NCBI GenBank assembly: GCA_002712305.1
Contig: PATE01000026.1
Span: 11,332 to 36,656, forward strand
Reading direction: 5' to 3'
Length of the DNA: 25,325 nucleotides
DNA from: Gemmatimonadota bacterium
Lineage (GTDB): Bacteria > Latescibacterota > UBA2968 > UBA8231
The notes below the pieces were generated by a model that worked only from the letters and a program-made list of their open reading frames with translations, had not been told where the DNA came from and searched no databases. The position numbers were made by a program, and so were the translations under genes. Positions 1 to 7,833 of this stretch are shown here, piece after piece (the stretch's first letter is position 1; each line of letters starts with the position of its first letter).

Positions 1-900
1 GGTGGCGGTCCGACACGAGATGGGATTCTCGCCCAACCGTCGGCGACGATCGATGGACGAATCAAGCTCACCGAGCAGGGGGAGGTCATCTCCGACCATT
101 GGGGCAACCGACGCATCGCCGCCAGTCAGCTCGACCTGCTGCTCGCTTCGGTGACCGAAGCGTCGCTCTTACACCTGGAACCGCACCACAGTCCCGCTTT
201 TCACGAGCGCTGGTTCGGCACGATGGACCAGATCTCCGACACCGCCTACGGGAAATACCGCACCCTGGTCGAACGAGAGGGATTCGTCCAGTACTTCCTC
301 CACGCCACACCGGTGGAGGAACTCGGCGGCATGAACATCGGGTCGCGGCCGGCGAGGAGGCGGGGCGATATCTCGGGCTTGAGTGGCTTGCGCGCCATCC
401 CCTGGGTTTTCGGCTGGACGCAGTCACGACAGATCGTGCCCGGGTGGTACGGACTCGGCACGGCCCTGGAGGCGGCAGAGCAGGAGGATCTCGGCGAGAT
501 CATCGATGAGATGCATGTGTCGTGGAGCTTCTTCCAAAGCCTGATCTCCAATGTGGAAATGACGCTGGTGAAGACCGACATGGGGATCGCACGGCGCTAC
601 GTGCGTGAACTCGTCGATCCGGATCTCCACGCCATCTTCGAAGACATCGAGCAGGAACACGATCGCACACTGGCCCAGATCATGCGGATCACACGACAGG
701 ACGGCCTGCTCGCCGAGCAGCCGGTCCTGCAGCGGACGCTGCGGGTGCGTGACCCGTATATCGATCCGCTCAACTATCTCCAGATCGCGCTGCTCAAACG
801 CCAGCGCTCGCACGCTGACCGTGAAGAGGATGGGCTGGAGCATCGGGCTCTGCTGCTGACGATCAACGGGATCGCGGCGGGTCTGAAGAATACCGGCTGA
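1..900 (+). CDS. ppc: phosphoenolpyruvate carboxylase, C-terminal part (partial, runs off the left edge)
   Basis: The frame is open from base 1 and ends at a TGA at 898-900, giving about 299 residues of a protein that normally has 870-950. PEPC makes oxaloacetate from phosphoenolpyruvate and bicarbonate in the cytosol and replenishes the TCA cycle. The first codons read GGGPT, which is the end of the glycine-rich catalytic loop (GRGGSxGRGGGPT), followed by LTEQGEVI. Further family motifs are NIGSRPARRR, PWVFGWTQSRQIVPGWYGLG and the C-terminal TINGIAAGLKNTG; the invariant end of PEPC is INGIAAGxxNTG, so the terminus is complete. One deviation is GGGPTR, where many family members have GGGPTH. 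The apparent ATG at 151 is internal and is not the start. No neighbour is clearly linked to it. Confidence 0.96.
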   Translation, partial: GGGPTRDGILAQPSATIDGRIKLTEQGEVISDHWGNRRIAASQLDLLLASVTEASLLHLEPHHSPAFHERWFGTMDQISDTAYGKYRTLVEREGFVQYFLHATPVEELGGMNIGSRPARRRGDISGLSGLRAIPWVFGWTQSRQIVPGWYGLGTALEAAEQEDLGEIIDEMHVSWSFFQSLISNVEMTLVKTDMGIARRYVRELVDPDLHAIFEDIEQEHDRTLAQIMRITRQDGLLAEQPVLQRTLRVRDPYIDPLNYLQIALLKRQRSHADREEDGLEHRALLLTINGIAAGLKNTG

Positions 901-1305
901 AGAGCACGGCTGACCTGAGACCGACGGGCACCGAGTATTGGGGGAGTCGTTGAGGTTGTGCTGGTCTCGGAGTTTTCAAGGGTCAGAATCGGGGCGGTGT
1001 TGCAGGCACACGAACAAGGCCTACTCTCTACCTCATGATCCGACTCACAGTAAGCTCTCCGGCCAGGACCGTCCTCCAATCCGGTCTGCTTGCATCGCTC
1101 CTGTTGTGGCCTGCCGTTTCGCCTTCTCTGGATCGTACTACGGTTTCACCCGCGATCTGGCCTGGATGGAGCGCCAGGCTTTTCTCGGCTGTCTACAGTG
1201 GTTGGGTGAGCAGTAGCGGCGGCACCGCCTGAAGGTGACGCTGTCGAAGCAGAGCCCTATCGTTTTCGGTCAGTGCGGGAATGTGGTCGACATCAGGAGA
1301 CGAAG
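901..1305. other. 405-nt intergenic stretch without a convincing gene
   Basis: No recognisable gene lies between ppc and the PhyH-like gene. A 65-codon + frame at 1035-1232 begins with a signal-peptide-like hydrophobic run (LLASLLLWPAVSPS). A different + frame across about 1126-1216 reads YYGFTRDLAWMERQAFLG, which looks protein-like. These two frames would have to be joined by a frameshift to make one product, and there is no ribosome binding site before the ATG at 1035. It could be a small decayed secreted-protein gene or chance. I see no clear intrinsic terminator after ppc. The last part, 1295-1300, is the AGGAGA binding site of the next gene. Confidence 0.4.
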
Positions 1306-2076
1306 ATGCTCACCGACCAACAGAAGAACCACTACGACGCCTTCGGATTCATCTTCTGCCGTCAGCTCTTCAACCCACAGGAGATGGCTCGACTCACGAC
1401 CATCTTCGATCAGGTCATGGAAGATGCACGAGACGGGGATCCTCTCGGTGAGGACGGCCAGTCTGCCGTCGAACTGATCGAGGCTACGTCTGATCTCGAG
1501 TGGATCCTTCACGACGACCGGATCTATGAGACGGTCTGTCAGCTGCTCGGGGAGGACTTCATCTGGGGCGGATCCGAGTGCAACATCACCGCCCATCAAC
1601 AGCATCGCTGGCATGCGGACCGTTTCGGCTCCAGCGAGACCCACTACCATCGCCTGAAGATCATGATCTATCTCGACGAGACTCGCGCAGAGCGAGGTTG
1701 CCTGCGCGTATTGCCCGGCTCGCATCGAGATCCTTACCACACCACGCTCGGTCCACTCATTTCGCAGACGACCACGGTGGCCGAAGAACATTTCGATATG
1801 CCCGGTGAAGACCTGCCGGCGTATGCGGTCGAAGCCCGCCCGGGAGATGTCCTGTTCTTCTGCCATACCTTGTGGCACGGGGTCTACCATTCCTTTCCGG
1901 GGCGTCGTTTCATGGCCCTGAAGTACGCTGAACGTCCCACGGAACCGGCTCACATCGAATCCCTCGATCGATACAGCAGGGGCGTCGTGTTTCAGCCACC
2001 CAAGGTCCTGCAGCAGAGTACGAATCCGCGCCTGCGGCGGATGGTGGAGGGCCTTTCAGAGATAGCACCCAGCTGA
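1306..2076 (+). CDS. phytanoyl-CoA dioxygenase (PhyH) family protein
   Basis: This 256-residue protein belongs to the Fe(II)/2-oxoglutarate-dependent PhyH family, which hydroxylates small molecules using O2. The iron-binding triad is visible: H103 and D105 in the HxD motif (WHADRFG) and a distal histidine, H191, in LWHGVYHS. R200 or R201 downstream is a candidate for binding the 2-oxoglutarate carboxylate. The segment GCLRVLPGSHRDP is typical of the family. The ATG at 1306 is preferred over an in-frame codon at 1273 because AGGAGA lies at 1295-1300, 5 nt upstream. The TGA overlaps the next gene's ATG by one base, so the pair is probably co-translated. The substrate cannot be read from sequence. 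The association with a sugar-acid dehydratase suggests a small catabolic or secondary-metabolite substrate rather than phytanoyl-CoA. Confidence 0.9.
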   Translation: MLTDQQKNHYDAFGFIFCRQLFNPQEMARLTTIFDQVMEDARDGDPLGEDGQSAVELIEATSDLEWILHDDRIYETVCQLLGEDFIWGGSECNITAHQQHRWHADRFGSSETHYHRLKIMIYLDETRAERGCLRVLPGSHRDPYHTTLGPLISQTTTVAEEHFDMPGEDLPAYAVEARPGDVLFFCHTLWHGVYHSFPGRRFMALKYAERPTEPAHIESLDRYSRGVVFQPPKVLQQSTNPRLRRMVEGLSEIAPS

Positions 2077-3260
2077 TGAAGATCACCGCTCTGCGCACCC
2101 ACAAGTTCAGTGTGCCCACGGGGCAGGAGATTCGTGATCCGGCGACGGGACAGCTTCTGTGTTCAACGTCAAAGCCCTGGCTGTTTCTGCAGCTCGAAAC
2201 CGACGGCGGGATTACGGGATGGGGCGAGGGTACGGGAGAATGGTTGACCGAACCCGTCGAGGCGACCCTGCATGCCTGGTCCGAGTTGCTGGTCGGACGT
2301 GATCCGCTGCAGGTATCGGCTCTGTGTGAAGACATTCAGGATCGGCTGCCGTGGAAGGGAGGGCCCGTTTTCGGGTCGGCGATCTCGGCAATCAATCAGG
2401 CCCTCTATGACATCGCCGGGCGTGCCTGGAATGTGCCCGTCCATACGATTCTGGGTGGCAAGCGCCGAGAGCAGGTACGCGTGTACGCCCACACATCACT
2501 TGAGTCACCCGAGGTGGCCGTAGAGGGTGCGCTGGCCGTGCAGAAGGCAGGATACGCGGGCGTCAAAGCGAATCCACTGGAGGCGCGGACCTGGCAGCGA
2601 GATTCGGCAGCCGTCACGCAGTCGGTCGACTGTGTCGAGGCCGTGCGAAAAGCCCTGGGGGATTCCTTCGACATTCTGTTGGATGCCCACGGAAGCCCTA
2701 CGGTGGAACTCTCCGTCGAGTTTGCCGAGGCGATCGCTGCATTCCGACCACTGTTCCTGGAAGAGCCGGTCAAGGTTGGTTCTCTCGAAGCGTTGGAAGA
2801 GGTCTCGAGCAAGAGTCCCGTCCCCATCGCCACCGGCGAAAAACTCTTCCACATCCGTGACTTCCTGCCCCTCATTGAGGCTCGGGCCTGCGCTTATCTA
2901 CAACCCGATGTCTGTCACGCCTTCGGCATCGATGGACTGGTGGAGATCGGTCGCGCCGCTCTTCATGCGCAGATGCAGATGGCCCCGCACAATGCAGGGG
3001 GGCCTCTGTGTCTGGCAGCGTCGCTGACGGCGAATGCCGTGACGCCGAACTTTCTGATTCAGGAGCTTGGCGACGCCTGGTTTCGTCGCTTCCACACGTA
3101 CGTCGAACACGACTGGCGTATCGAGGGTGGGCACATCAACGTGTCCGATGCCCCAGGTCTGGGGTTGACGGTGAAACTACAGGACATTGAGTCTCTGCCA
3201 TATGAACCGATGCCCTATCGACAGTATCGCCACGAAGATGGCAGCTGGAAGGGCTGGTAG
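2076..3260 (+). CDS. mandelate racemase/muconate lactonizing enzyme family protein, galactonate-dehydratase-like
   Basis: This 394-residue enolase-superfamily protein acts by abstracting the proton alpha to a carboxylate and usually dehydrates a sugar acid. The N-terminal capping domain ends near residue 115 and a TIM barrel follows. Metal and acid/base residues can be seen: D203 and H205 (LLDAHG), E229 (FLEEP), E255 (ATGEKLF) and H305 (APHNAGGP). The DxH pattern plus the late histidine is the arrangement of the D-galactonate/mannonate dehydratase branch rather than that of mandelate racemase proper, which uses a KxK motif. ATG 2076 overlaps the stop of the PhyH gene. It ends at TAG 3258-3260, five bases before the next start. 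The exact sugar-acid substrate is not determinable here. Confidence 0.92.
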   Translation: MKITALRTHKFSVPTGQEIRDPATGQLLCSTSKPWLFLQLETDGGITGWGEGTGEWLTEPVEATLHAWSELLVGRDPLQVSALCEDIQDRLPWKGGPVFGSAISAINQALYDIAGRAWNVPVHTILGGKRREQVRVYAHTSLESPEVAVEGALAVQKAGYAGVKANPLEARTWQRDSAAVTQSVDCVEAVRKALGDSFDILLDAHGSPTVELSVEFAEAIAAFRPLFLEEPVKVGSLEALEEVSSKSPVPIATGEKLFHIRDFLPLIEARACAYLQPDVCHAFGIDGLVEIGRAALHAQMQMAPHNAGGPLCLAASLTANAVTPNFLIQELGDAWFRRFHTYVEHDWRIEGGHINVSDAPGLGLTVKLQDIESLPYEPMPYRQYRHEDGSWKGW

Positions 3261-3265
3261 GGTCG

Positions 3266-3682
3266 TTGCGGATTCTGCTGCTCGTGGTGGGTACGATGAG
3301 TGTCATCGCCGGACTTATCGGGATCTTGCTGCCCCTGGTACCGACGACACCCTTCCTGCTGTTGGCGGCCTGGTGTTTTGCACGAAGCTCGCCACGATTC
3401 TACCGGCTGCTTCTCGGCAACCGCTGGCTGGGCCCCTACATCCGCAATTACCGAGAGGGCCGCGGGCTGACCATGGCGGCCAAGGTCTCCACTCTCGTCG
3501 TGCTCTGGCTCGCCATCGCGTCGACGGTGTGGTTCATCGCCCCCATGCCCTGGGCCCGTGTCGTCCTGATTGCCATCGCCACGGGTGTGACGATCTATCT
3601 ACTCCGGTTGCCAACCACCACAGCCGAGGCAAGCCAGACACGCGCCGAAGCCGGCGCTCCGGCTGAGACAGGCTGGGACTGA
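3266..3682 (+). CDS. DUF454 (YbaN-like) inner-membrane protein
   Basis: This small membrane protein of 138 residues has the DUF454 signature GxIGILLPLVPTTPFLLLAAWCFARSSPRF near the N-terminus, followed by GPYIRNYREGRG. Three hydrophobic segments are visible at about residues 3-38, 74-92 and 97-113. The start is taken as TTG 3266 because it gives the family's usual N-terminus (short charged start, then the LIGILLPLVP helix) and follows a GGTAGGG run. The next in-frame ATG, at 3296, would cut into the first helix. It sits 5 nt after the dehydratase gene and is probably in the same transcript. The biochemical function of DUF454 is not known. The C-terminal ~25 residues are polar and Ala/Glu-rich. 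Confidence 0.88.
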   Translation: MRILLLVVGTMSVIAGLIGILLPLVPTTPFLLLAAWCFARSSPRFYRLLLGNRWLGPYIRNYREGRGLTMAAKVSTLVVLWLAIASTVWFIAPMPWARVVLIAIATGVTIYLLRLPTTTAEASQTRAEAGAPAETGWD

Positions 3683-3734
3683 AACTGACCCCGCCTGAGG
3701 CTGACTCTTTCGCTGCTCTAGTCGGGTGAGACCG

Positions 3735-4607
3735 TCAGCGCCAGAGAAGTTTCCTCGCTGTGGTTCCAAGAATGGCGGCCTTGTCCTGCGCACTCAGAAA
3801 GTCGGCGTGGCGCACCAGGTCGACACCTGCCAGGACCTCCGTGGGCGGGTCGTCCAGCTTCGATGGCCCACCACAGTCACTCTCCCACATGCAACGGTCG
3901 GCGCCAAAGGCTTTTACGACCTGGCGCAGCAGCACGGCGACCCCTGCAAAGGGTGCTTCCTCGTCGCTGAGTGCATGCACGGGGCCAAACTTCACGAACA
4001 CCTTCGGATGATCCGCCAGATCGACCAACTGCTGAAGATCGTCTGCGGCGACGGCGCCTTCCTTCATTCGCACACCGCCCACGTGATCGATGATCACGGC
4101 GGTCTGTGGGAACCGTTCGCACATACGTCCAATCTCCGGCAGATCCTCGGAGGCAGCGAGAAAAGACAGCACCAGGTCATCCTCGGCGGCGGTGGCGAAC
4201 ATGCGCTCGTAGCCGTCCTGATTCAGCCACTGATCGGGCTGCCCCCACTGGGGTTGGGCGGCACGGCTGCGAATGCGAAAGGCGCGGATTCCGCCCTTGG
4301 CCAGATCGCGCATGACACGATCAGGAGACCCCACCGACACATCGGAAACGGCGGGGATGATGCCCGTGCCCGTGAATAACTCAGGATCCGATCCGATGAG
4401 GTCGAGGATGTAGCTGTGATCGAGGCCATACCACGTCATCTGGATCAGATTGATCCCCGCCACTGCCTCACCGAACCGGCCGGTGTTGGTCCGGTGATCG
4501 TCCGGCGTATAGGAGGGCAACCACAGATCCGACGGTTCGAACCCCGGTGCCAACGGGTAATGCTCTACGTCGGGACTCCATACGTGGATGTGGGCATCGA
4601 CGATCAC
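3735..4607 (-). CDS. amidohydrolase family 2 (COG3618-type, lactonase-like)
   Basis: This 290-residue TIM-barrel metal hydrolase is related to 2-pyrone-4,6-dicarboxylate lactonase and L-fuconolactone hydrolase. It starts with the metal motif DAHIHVW (H6, H8). Other conserved positions are H175 (IIDHVGG) and D244 (MWESDCGG), the latter typical of the catalytic aspartate. It starts at GTG 4607, which gives the canonical MIVDAHIHVW N-terminus. It lies 10 nt downstream of the broken DUF1761 gene and is the last gene of a minus-strand cluster that also has Gfo/Idh and pterin dehydratase genes. Likely substrates are sugar or aromatic lactones, but decarboxylase members of the superfamily cannot be excluded. 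It converges on the DUF454 gene with about 50 nt between them and no obvious terminator hairpin. Confidence 0.88.
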   Translation of the reverse strand: MIVDAHIHVWSPDVEHYPLAPGFEPSDLWLPSYTPDDHRTNTGRFGEAVAGINLIQMTWYGLDHSYILDLIGSDPELFTGTGIIPAVSDVSVGSPDRVMRDLAKGGIRAFRIRSRAAQPQWGQPDQWLNQDGYERMFATAAEDDLVLSFLAASEDLPEIGRMCERFPQTAVIIDHVGGVRMKEGAVAADDLQQLVDLADHPKVFVKFGPVHALSDEEAPFAGVAVLLRQVVKAFGADRCMWESDCGGPSKLDDPPTEVLAGVDLVRHADFLSAQDKAAILGTTARKLLWR

Positions 4608-4617
4608 CGGACGCGAC

Positions 4618-5056
4618 CTACTGCCAGTAGGAGAGGATGAAGCTGAAGCTCAGCAGCCGCACCAGATCGAAGCTCGAATTGATCACCACGAGTCCCCACT
4701 TCCGCTGCTCCCAGGCGACGCGCTCGATCTGCAGGGGCAGGAAGAATCCCAACCATGTCCACAGGGCACTGTTGAGGGCATACACGGATGGGACATCGTC
4801 CATTCCCGCACCCCACGTCGAGGGTTACCACGCTTCGATGTTGTGGGCAAGGACGGTGGCGATGAGAAAGGATCCGAGGGCGTACAGTGCCATGGACTTC
4901 GCCATGGCGGCACCGCCGGGTTCCTCCATGTTCCAGACCCATGTGACGGGCCCAGGCTTTGCCGAACAGGGGTCCGAACCACAGAAACCCCACAGGCATG
5001 GCGGCAACGACACAAACGATGATCGTGGCGAAATTGACATTGATCTCTGGTTGCAT
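4618..5056 (-). pseudogene. DUF1761 family membrane protein, broken by a +1 shift and an in-frame stop
   Basis: Reading begins at ATG 5056, which has an excellent AGGAGG (5065-5070) 8 nt upstream. It gives a DUF1761 N-terminus with a membrane segment (TIIVCVVAAMPVGFLWFGPL) followed by FGKAWARHMGLE. The family sequence then continues in a different frame from about 4930 (MEEPGGAAMAKSMALYALGS, then IATVLAHNIEAW). This implies one extra base relative to an intact gene. That frame meets TAA at 4825-4827, after which homologous sequence resumes in the same frame (PSTWGAGMDD, ALWTWLGFFLPLQIERVAWE, FILSYWQ) to TAG at 4618. Rejoined, the product would be about 145 residues with four membrane segments, a normal DUF1761 length. 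The function of the family is unknown. Either a real pseudogene or a sequence error would fit. Confidence 0.82.
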
Positions 5057-5124
5057 GCGCCTTTCCTCCTCGTGGCGGGTCGCACCAGCGCCAATGATGG
5101 TGGATTCGTCTCAGGGCCGCAAAA

Positions 5125-5421
5125 TCAGGGTATCCAGGCGTTTAGAGCTTTGGCGAAGTCGATGTCCGCCTGTGTGATGCCCCCTTCGCTGTGCGTGGTG
5201 ACGGCTACGGCCACCGTGCGAGAACCCGTGTCGAGGGAAAAGTCTGGATGGTGATTCTGTGCCGCGATCGTGCCGACCACATGCTGCAGGAAGGCGGTGA
5301 TCTGGCTGAAGTTCGCCAGCACGAAGTCTCGCTGAATCATCAGACCGTCACGGGTCCAACCATCCAACGAGGCCAACGCTTCGTTGACTTCGGCTGTGCT
5401 GAGGGTGCTCTTGTCTTCCAC
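5125..5421 (-). CDS. phhB: 4a-hydroxytetrahydrobiopterin dehydratase (pterin-4a-carbinolamine dehydratase)
   Basis: This small cytosolic enzyme dehydrates the 4a-carbinolamine formed by aromatic amino acid hydroxylases and so recycles the pterin cofactor. With GTG 5421 as start it has 98 residues, the usual size. The active-site signature is NHHPDFSL (H57, H58, P59, D60) with a later histidine, H77, in VTTHSEGGIT, and the C-terminal helix ADIDFAKALN. An in-frame GTG at 5454 would add 11 residues but overlaps the end of the Gfo/Idh gene. GTG 5421 is preceded by GAGAGAA and lies 10 nt after that gene's stop. No phenylalanine hydroxylase is in the window. In such settings the protein may instead support molybdopterin or another pterin pathway, which is inference. 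Confidence 0.92.
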   Translation of the reverse strand: MEDKSTLSTAEVNEALASLDGWTRDGLMIQRDFVLANFSQITAFLQHVVGTIAAQNHHPDFSLDTGSRTVAVAVTTHSEGGITQADIDFAKALNAWIP

Positions 5422-5431
5422 GATGTTTCTC

Positions 5432-6544
5432 TCACCCGTCGACCTGCGCACCACCGATGGGCTGTGACGCGGCGGACTGAATCTGCTTGGCGTACCGTTC
5501 TTCGCCCATGACCTGCTTCTTGTTCAGCAGGCGACTCTCGTTGGGCACGATACCAAGACTGCGATCTTCGATGGGGAATCGGATCGGTGCGAATCCCTGA
5601 CGATGAGATTCACGCAGCCCCACAGCGATCTCCAGGACCTTCCGCATGTTGTCGCCGCTGCAGCGTGGCTCCTTGTTGTGATCCAGCGCGTCGACGATCG
5701 ACTCCATACCGCCTCGTTGGCGAGAGCCGCTCGGCTCCATCCAGCCTGCAGTGCCGCCGAACTCCTCAAAGACCGATTCGTCCTCGGCGAGGGGACCATT
5801 GGCCTCACCACGCCATAGATGACCACTTCCCCAATTGGTGTGATACACGGCCTTCGAGCACACGACCTCGATGCCCTCAAGGGCAGAGCGCTTGTGACTG
5901 ATGGAGGCATCGATGCCATTGGCGAAACGAATGTGGCCACCCATTCCCTGATCATGATCGCTAGCGGGATCTCCCGAGCACCAACCTGTGACCCAATCCA
6001 CGTCGGCGTCGTCGGCGAACAGCCGCAGCACACTCAGGCCCTGACAGCCGCCCCCGGAAATCTCACCCGTGCCCTGGTATAGATTGATGGTCTGTACATC
6101 GCCCAATTCACCTGCATCAATGAGGGCCTTCACCTTCCAGTGATGAGGCATGTTGCGGTAAGCGTCACCGGCTGCCAGGTGAATGCCTCGCGATCTGCAG
6201 GCCTCCACCATCTCATCTGATTCGGCCAGCGTCACGGCCATCGGTTTCTCGCAGTAGATCGCCTGCACACCTGCACCGGCACAATCCACCACGACCTGTG
6301 GGTTGGGTTGTACGGGCAGAATCGGCGCTGCAATATCGAGCCGCTCCGACGATAGCATTTCATGGTAGTCGGCGTATCCGGTAACCCCGAATCGCTGCGT
6401 GAAGATATCGAGATTGTCCGTGTCCGAATCAGCGGCGGCGACCAGCTCGGTGTGGGGGTTGCCCACGTAGCCTCGAGCATGTCCATGTCCCTTGCGGCCA
6501 CATCCGATCAAGCCCACGCGGTAAGCAGGTTTGTCACTGTTCAC
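5432..6544 (-). CDS. Gfo/Idh/MocA family NAD(P)-dependent oxidoreductase
   Basis: This 370-residue protein has the two-domain layout of the glucose-fructose oxidoreductase / inositol dehydrogenase family. The N-terminal Rossmann domain has VGLIGCGRKGHG (G11, G14, G16). YCEKPMA contains the family lysine K100. The C-terminal half is the alpha/beta substrate-binding domain. The start is GTG 6544 because AGGAGA at 6553-6558 lies 8 nt upstream. A TTG at 6568 is also in frame but has no binding site. The family oxidises or reduces sugars, inositols and glycosides. Neighbouring lactonase-type amidohydrolase and pterin dehydratase genes fit small-molecule catabolism, but the substrate is not identified. 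A short lipoprotein-like ORF ends 27 nt upstream. Confidence 0.9.
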   Translation of the reverse strand: MNSDKPAYRVGLIGCGRKGHGHARGYVGNPHTELVAAADSDTDNLDIFTQRFGVTGYADYHEMLSSERLDIAAPILPVQPNPQVVVDCAGAGVQAIYCEKPMAVTLAESDEMVEACRSRGIHLAAGDAYRNMPHHWKVKALIDAGELGDVQTINLYQGTGEISGGGCQGLSVLRLFADDADVDWVTGWCSGDPASDHDQGMGGHIRFANGIDASISHKRSALEGIEVVCSKAVYHTNWGSGHLWRGEANGPLAEDESVFEEFGGTAGWMEPSGSRQRGGMESIVDALDHNKEPRCSGDNMRKVLEIAVGLRESHRQGFAPIRFPIEDRSLGIVPNESRLLNKKQVMGEERYAKQIQSAASQPIGGAQVDG

Positions 6545-6571
6545 GTCTGGCGTCTCCTGTTCCTGCAATTC

Positions 6572-6667
6572 TCATTCTGGATGGGACGGATCGTTACAGG
6601 CCAGAAACAACGCAACCAGCGTGGTCAAGGCGAGCACGACCTTGCGATTCCAGGATTCGGGTCGCAT
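6572..6667 (-). CDS. 31-aa lipoprotein-like small ORF
   Basis: From ATG 6667 to TGA 6572-6574 there is a 31-codon frame that looks like a complete lipoprotein signal peptide: a basic N-region (R2, R8, K9), a hydrophobic core (VVLALTTLVALFLA) and a lipobox LFLAC with the cysteine at residue 24. After the cysteine only seven more residues follow (NDPSHPE). The binding site is poor, since an AAGG touches the ATG directly. It lies just upstream of the Gfo/Idh gene with 27 nt between them and could be its leader. Alternatives are a toxin-antidote-like (entericidin-type) mini-lipoprotein, the stub of a truncated lipoprotein gene, or chance. The match to a lipobox is clear; expression is not shown. 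Confidence 0.45.
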   Translation of the reverse strand: MRPESWNRKVVLALTTLVALFLACNDPSHPE

Positions 6668-6714
6668 CCTTCGAAGGGTCTAAGGCCCAATATCACACGG
6701 TTACTGGACGGCAG

Positions 6715-7290
6715 ATGCTCACACCCGAAGAAGCGCTCGAACTCATGCATGAGTTCACCGAATCCGATGCGCTGCGCAAACACATGTATTCCGTCGAAAT
6801 CGCCATGCGTGCCTATGCTCGGAAATCCGAGGAAGATGAAGCTGCGTGGGCGACGGTGGGTCTGCTTCACGACTACGACTACGAGCGCTTTCCGAACGAC
6901 GCTAGATTGGCCACCGAGCAGCACCCATCCCATGGCGTCCAGCTGCTGCGCGAACGGGGCTATCCCGAGACGCTGTGCGAGGCGATTCTGGGTCATGCCC
7001 AGTACACGGGTGTTGCCAGAGTGACGCCCGTGGCCAAGACGCTGTTTGCCGTAGACGAGTTGTGCGGTTTTCTGGTGGCGTGTGCCCTGGTGAGACCGTC
7101 ACGCAGTCTGCAGGATCTTACGGTGAAGAGTGTGAAGAAGAAGCTGAAGGACAAAGCTTTCGCACGGGGCGTGAATCGCGAGGAATTACTGCAGGGTGCC
7201 AAAGAACTCGGTGTGCCGCTGGAGGAGCACATCCAATTCGTCATCGAAGCCCTGCGCCCCGAAGAAGAGAGACTGGGACTGGGTTCGTAA
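6715..7290 (+). CDS. HD domain-containing phosphohydrolase-like protein
   Basis: This 191-residue protein has the order of metal-binding residues typical of HD-superfamily hydrolases: H23, the H52-D53 pair (GLLHDYDYE), H73 (HPSHG), H94 (ILGHAQ) and D114 (FAVDELCGF). The C-terminal third is basic and helical (KSVKKKLKDKAFARG) and ends in an acidic tail. This small, single-domain HD group is common in clostridia and in many uncultured phyla. The biochemical substrate is generally unassigned, with nucleotides or phosphorylated compounds as candidates. The ATG at 6715 gives the normal short lead-in before H23. It is divergent from the Gfo/Idh cluster and is followed after 45 nt by the YajQ gene, so the two are probably co-transcribed. 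Confidence 0.87.
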   Translation: MLTPEEALELMHEFTESDALRKHMYSVEIAMRAYARKSEEDEAAWATVGLLHDYDYERFPNDARLATEQHPSHGVQLLRERGYPETLCEAILGHAQYTGVARVTPVAKTLFAVDELCGFLVACALVRPSRSLQDLTVKSVKKKLKDKAFARGVNREELLQGAKELGVPLEEHIQFVIEALRPEEERLGLGS

Positions 7291-7335
7291 CCACCTGGGC
7301 CTATCCAACAACCCCATGCCAGACACGGACAACGT

Positions 7336-7827
7336 ATGCCATCGTTCGACGTAGTGAATACGGTCAACATGCAGGAGATCACCAACACGGTGACCAATTC
7401 GAGTAAGGAAATCCAGCAGCGGTATGATTTCCGCGGGTCCAACACCGAGATCGAACTCGACGCCGCAGCCAAGAATATCGTCGTGCGTACCGAGGATGAA
7501 ATGAAGATCGAGGCCGTTCGTCAGATCCTGATCACCCACGCGACGCGACGCAAACTCGACGTGGCCTGTCTCGATTTCCAGGAGCCTCAGCCTGCAGGGG
7601 GCAAAACTATGCGTCAGGAGATCGCCATCCAGGACGGCATCGAGCGCGAGACGGCGCAGAAGATCGTCAAGGATGTGAAGGGGACGAAGATCAAGGTGCA
7701 GGTGGCGATTCAGGGCGAAGAGCTGAGAGTGACCGGCAAAAAACGAGATGATCTGCAGTCGGTGATCCAGTTTCTCAAATCAGAGGACTACGGGATTCCT
7801 CTCCAGTTCGTGAACATGAGGGATTGA
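7336..7827 (+). CDS. yajQ: YajQ family cyclic-di-GMP-binding protein
   Basis: This 163-residue protein matches the conserved YajQ/DUF520 length and both ends of the family: MPSFDVVNTVNMQEITNTV at the N-terminus and KKRDDLQSVIQFLK with PLQFVNMRD at the C-terminus. RYDFRGS and QEIAIQDGIERETAQKIVKD are also characteristic. In Xanthomonas and Pseudomonas, members bind cyclic di-GMP and affect transcription. Older work reported nucleotide or RNA binding, so the role in this organism is open. The gene follows the HD-domain gene by 45 nt on the same strand. No strong Shine-Dalgarno sequence is visible before ATG 7336. It converges on a short minus-strand frame ending at 7834. Confidence 0.95.
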   Translation: MPSFDVVNTVNMQEITNTVTNSSKEIQQRYDFRGSNTEIELDAAAKNIVVRTEDEMKIEAVRQILITHATRRKLDVACLDFQEPQPAGGKTMRQEIAIQDGIERETAQKIVKDVKGTKIKVQVAIQGEELRVTGKKRDDLQSVIQFLKSEDYGIPLQFVNMRD

Positions 7828-7833
7828 TCAGCC

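Noticed and set aside
4928-4934. Programmed +1 frameshift in the DUF1761 gene
   Set aside because: There is no slippery or stop-codon context of the prfB type, and a second lesion (TAA at 4825-4827) follows in the new frame. Decay or sequence error is simpler.
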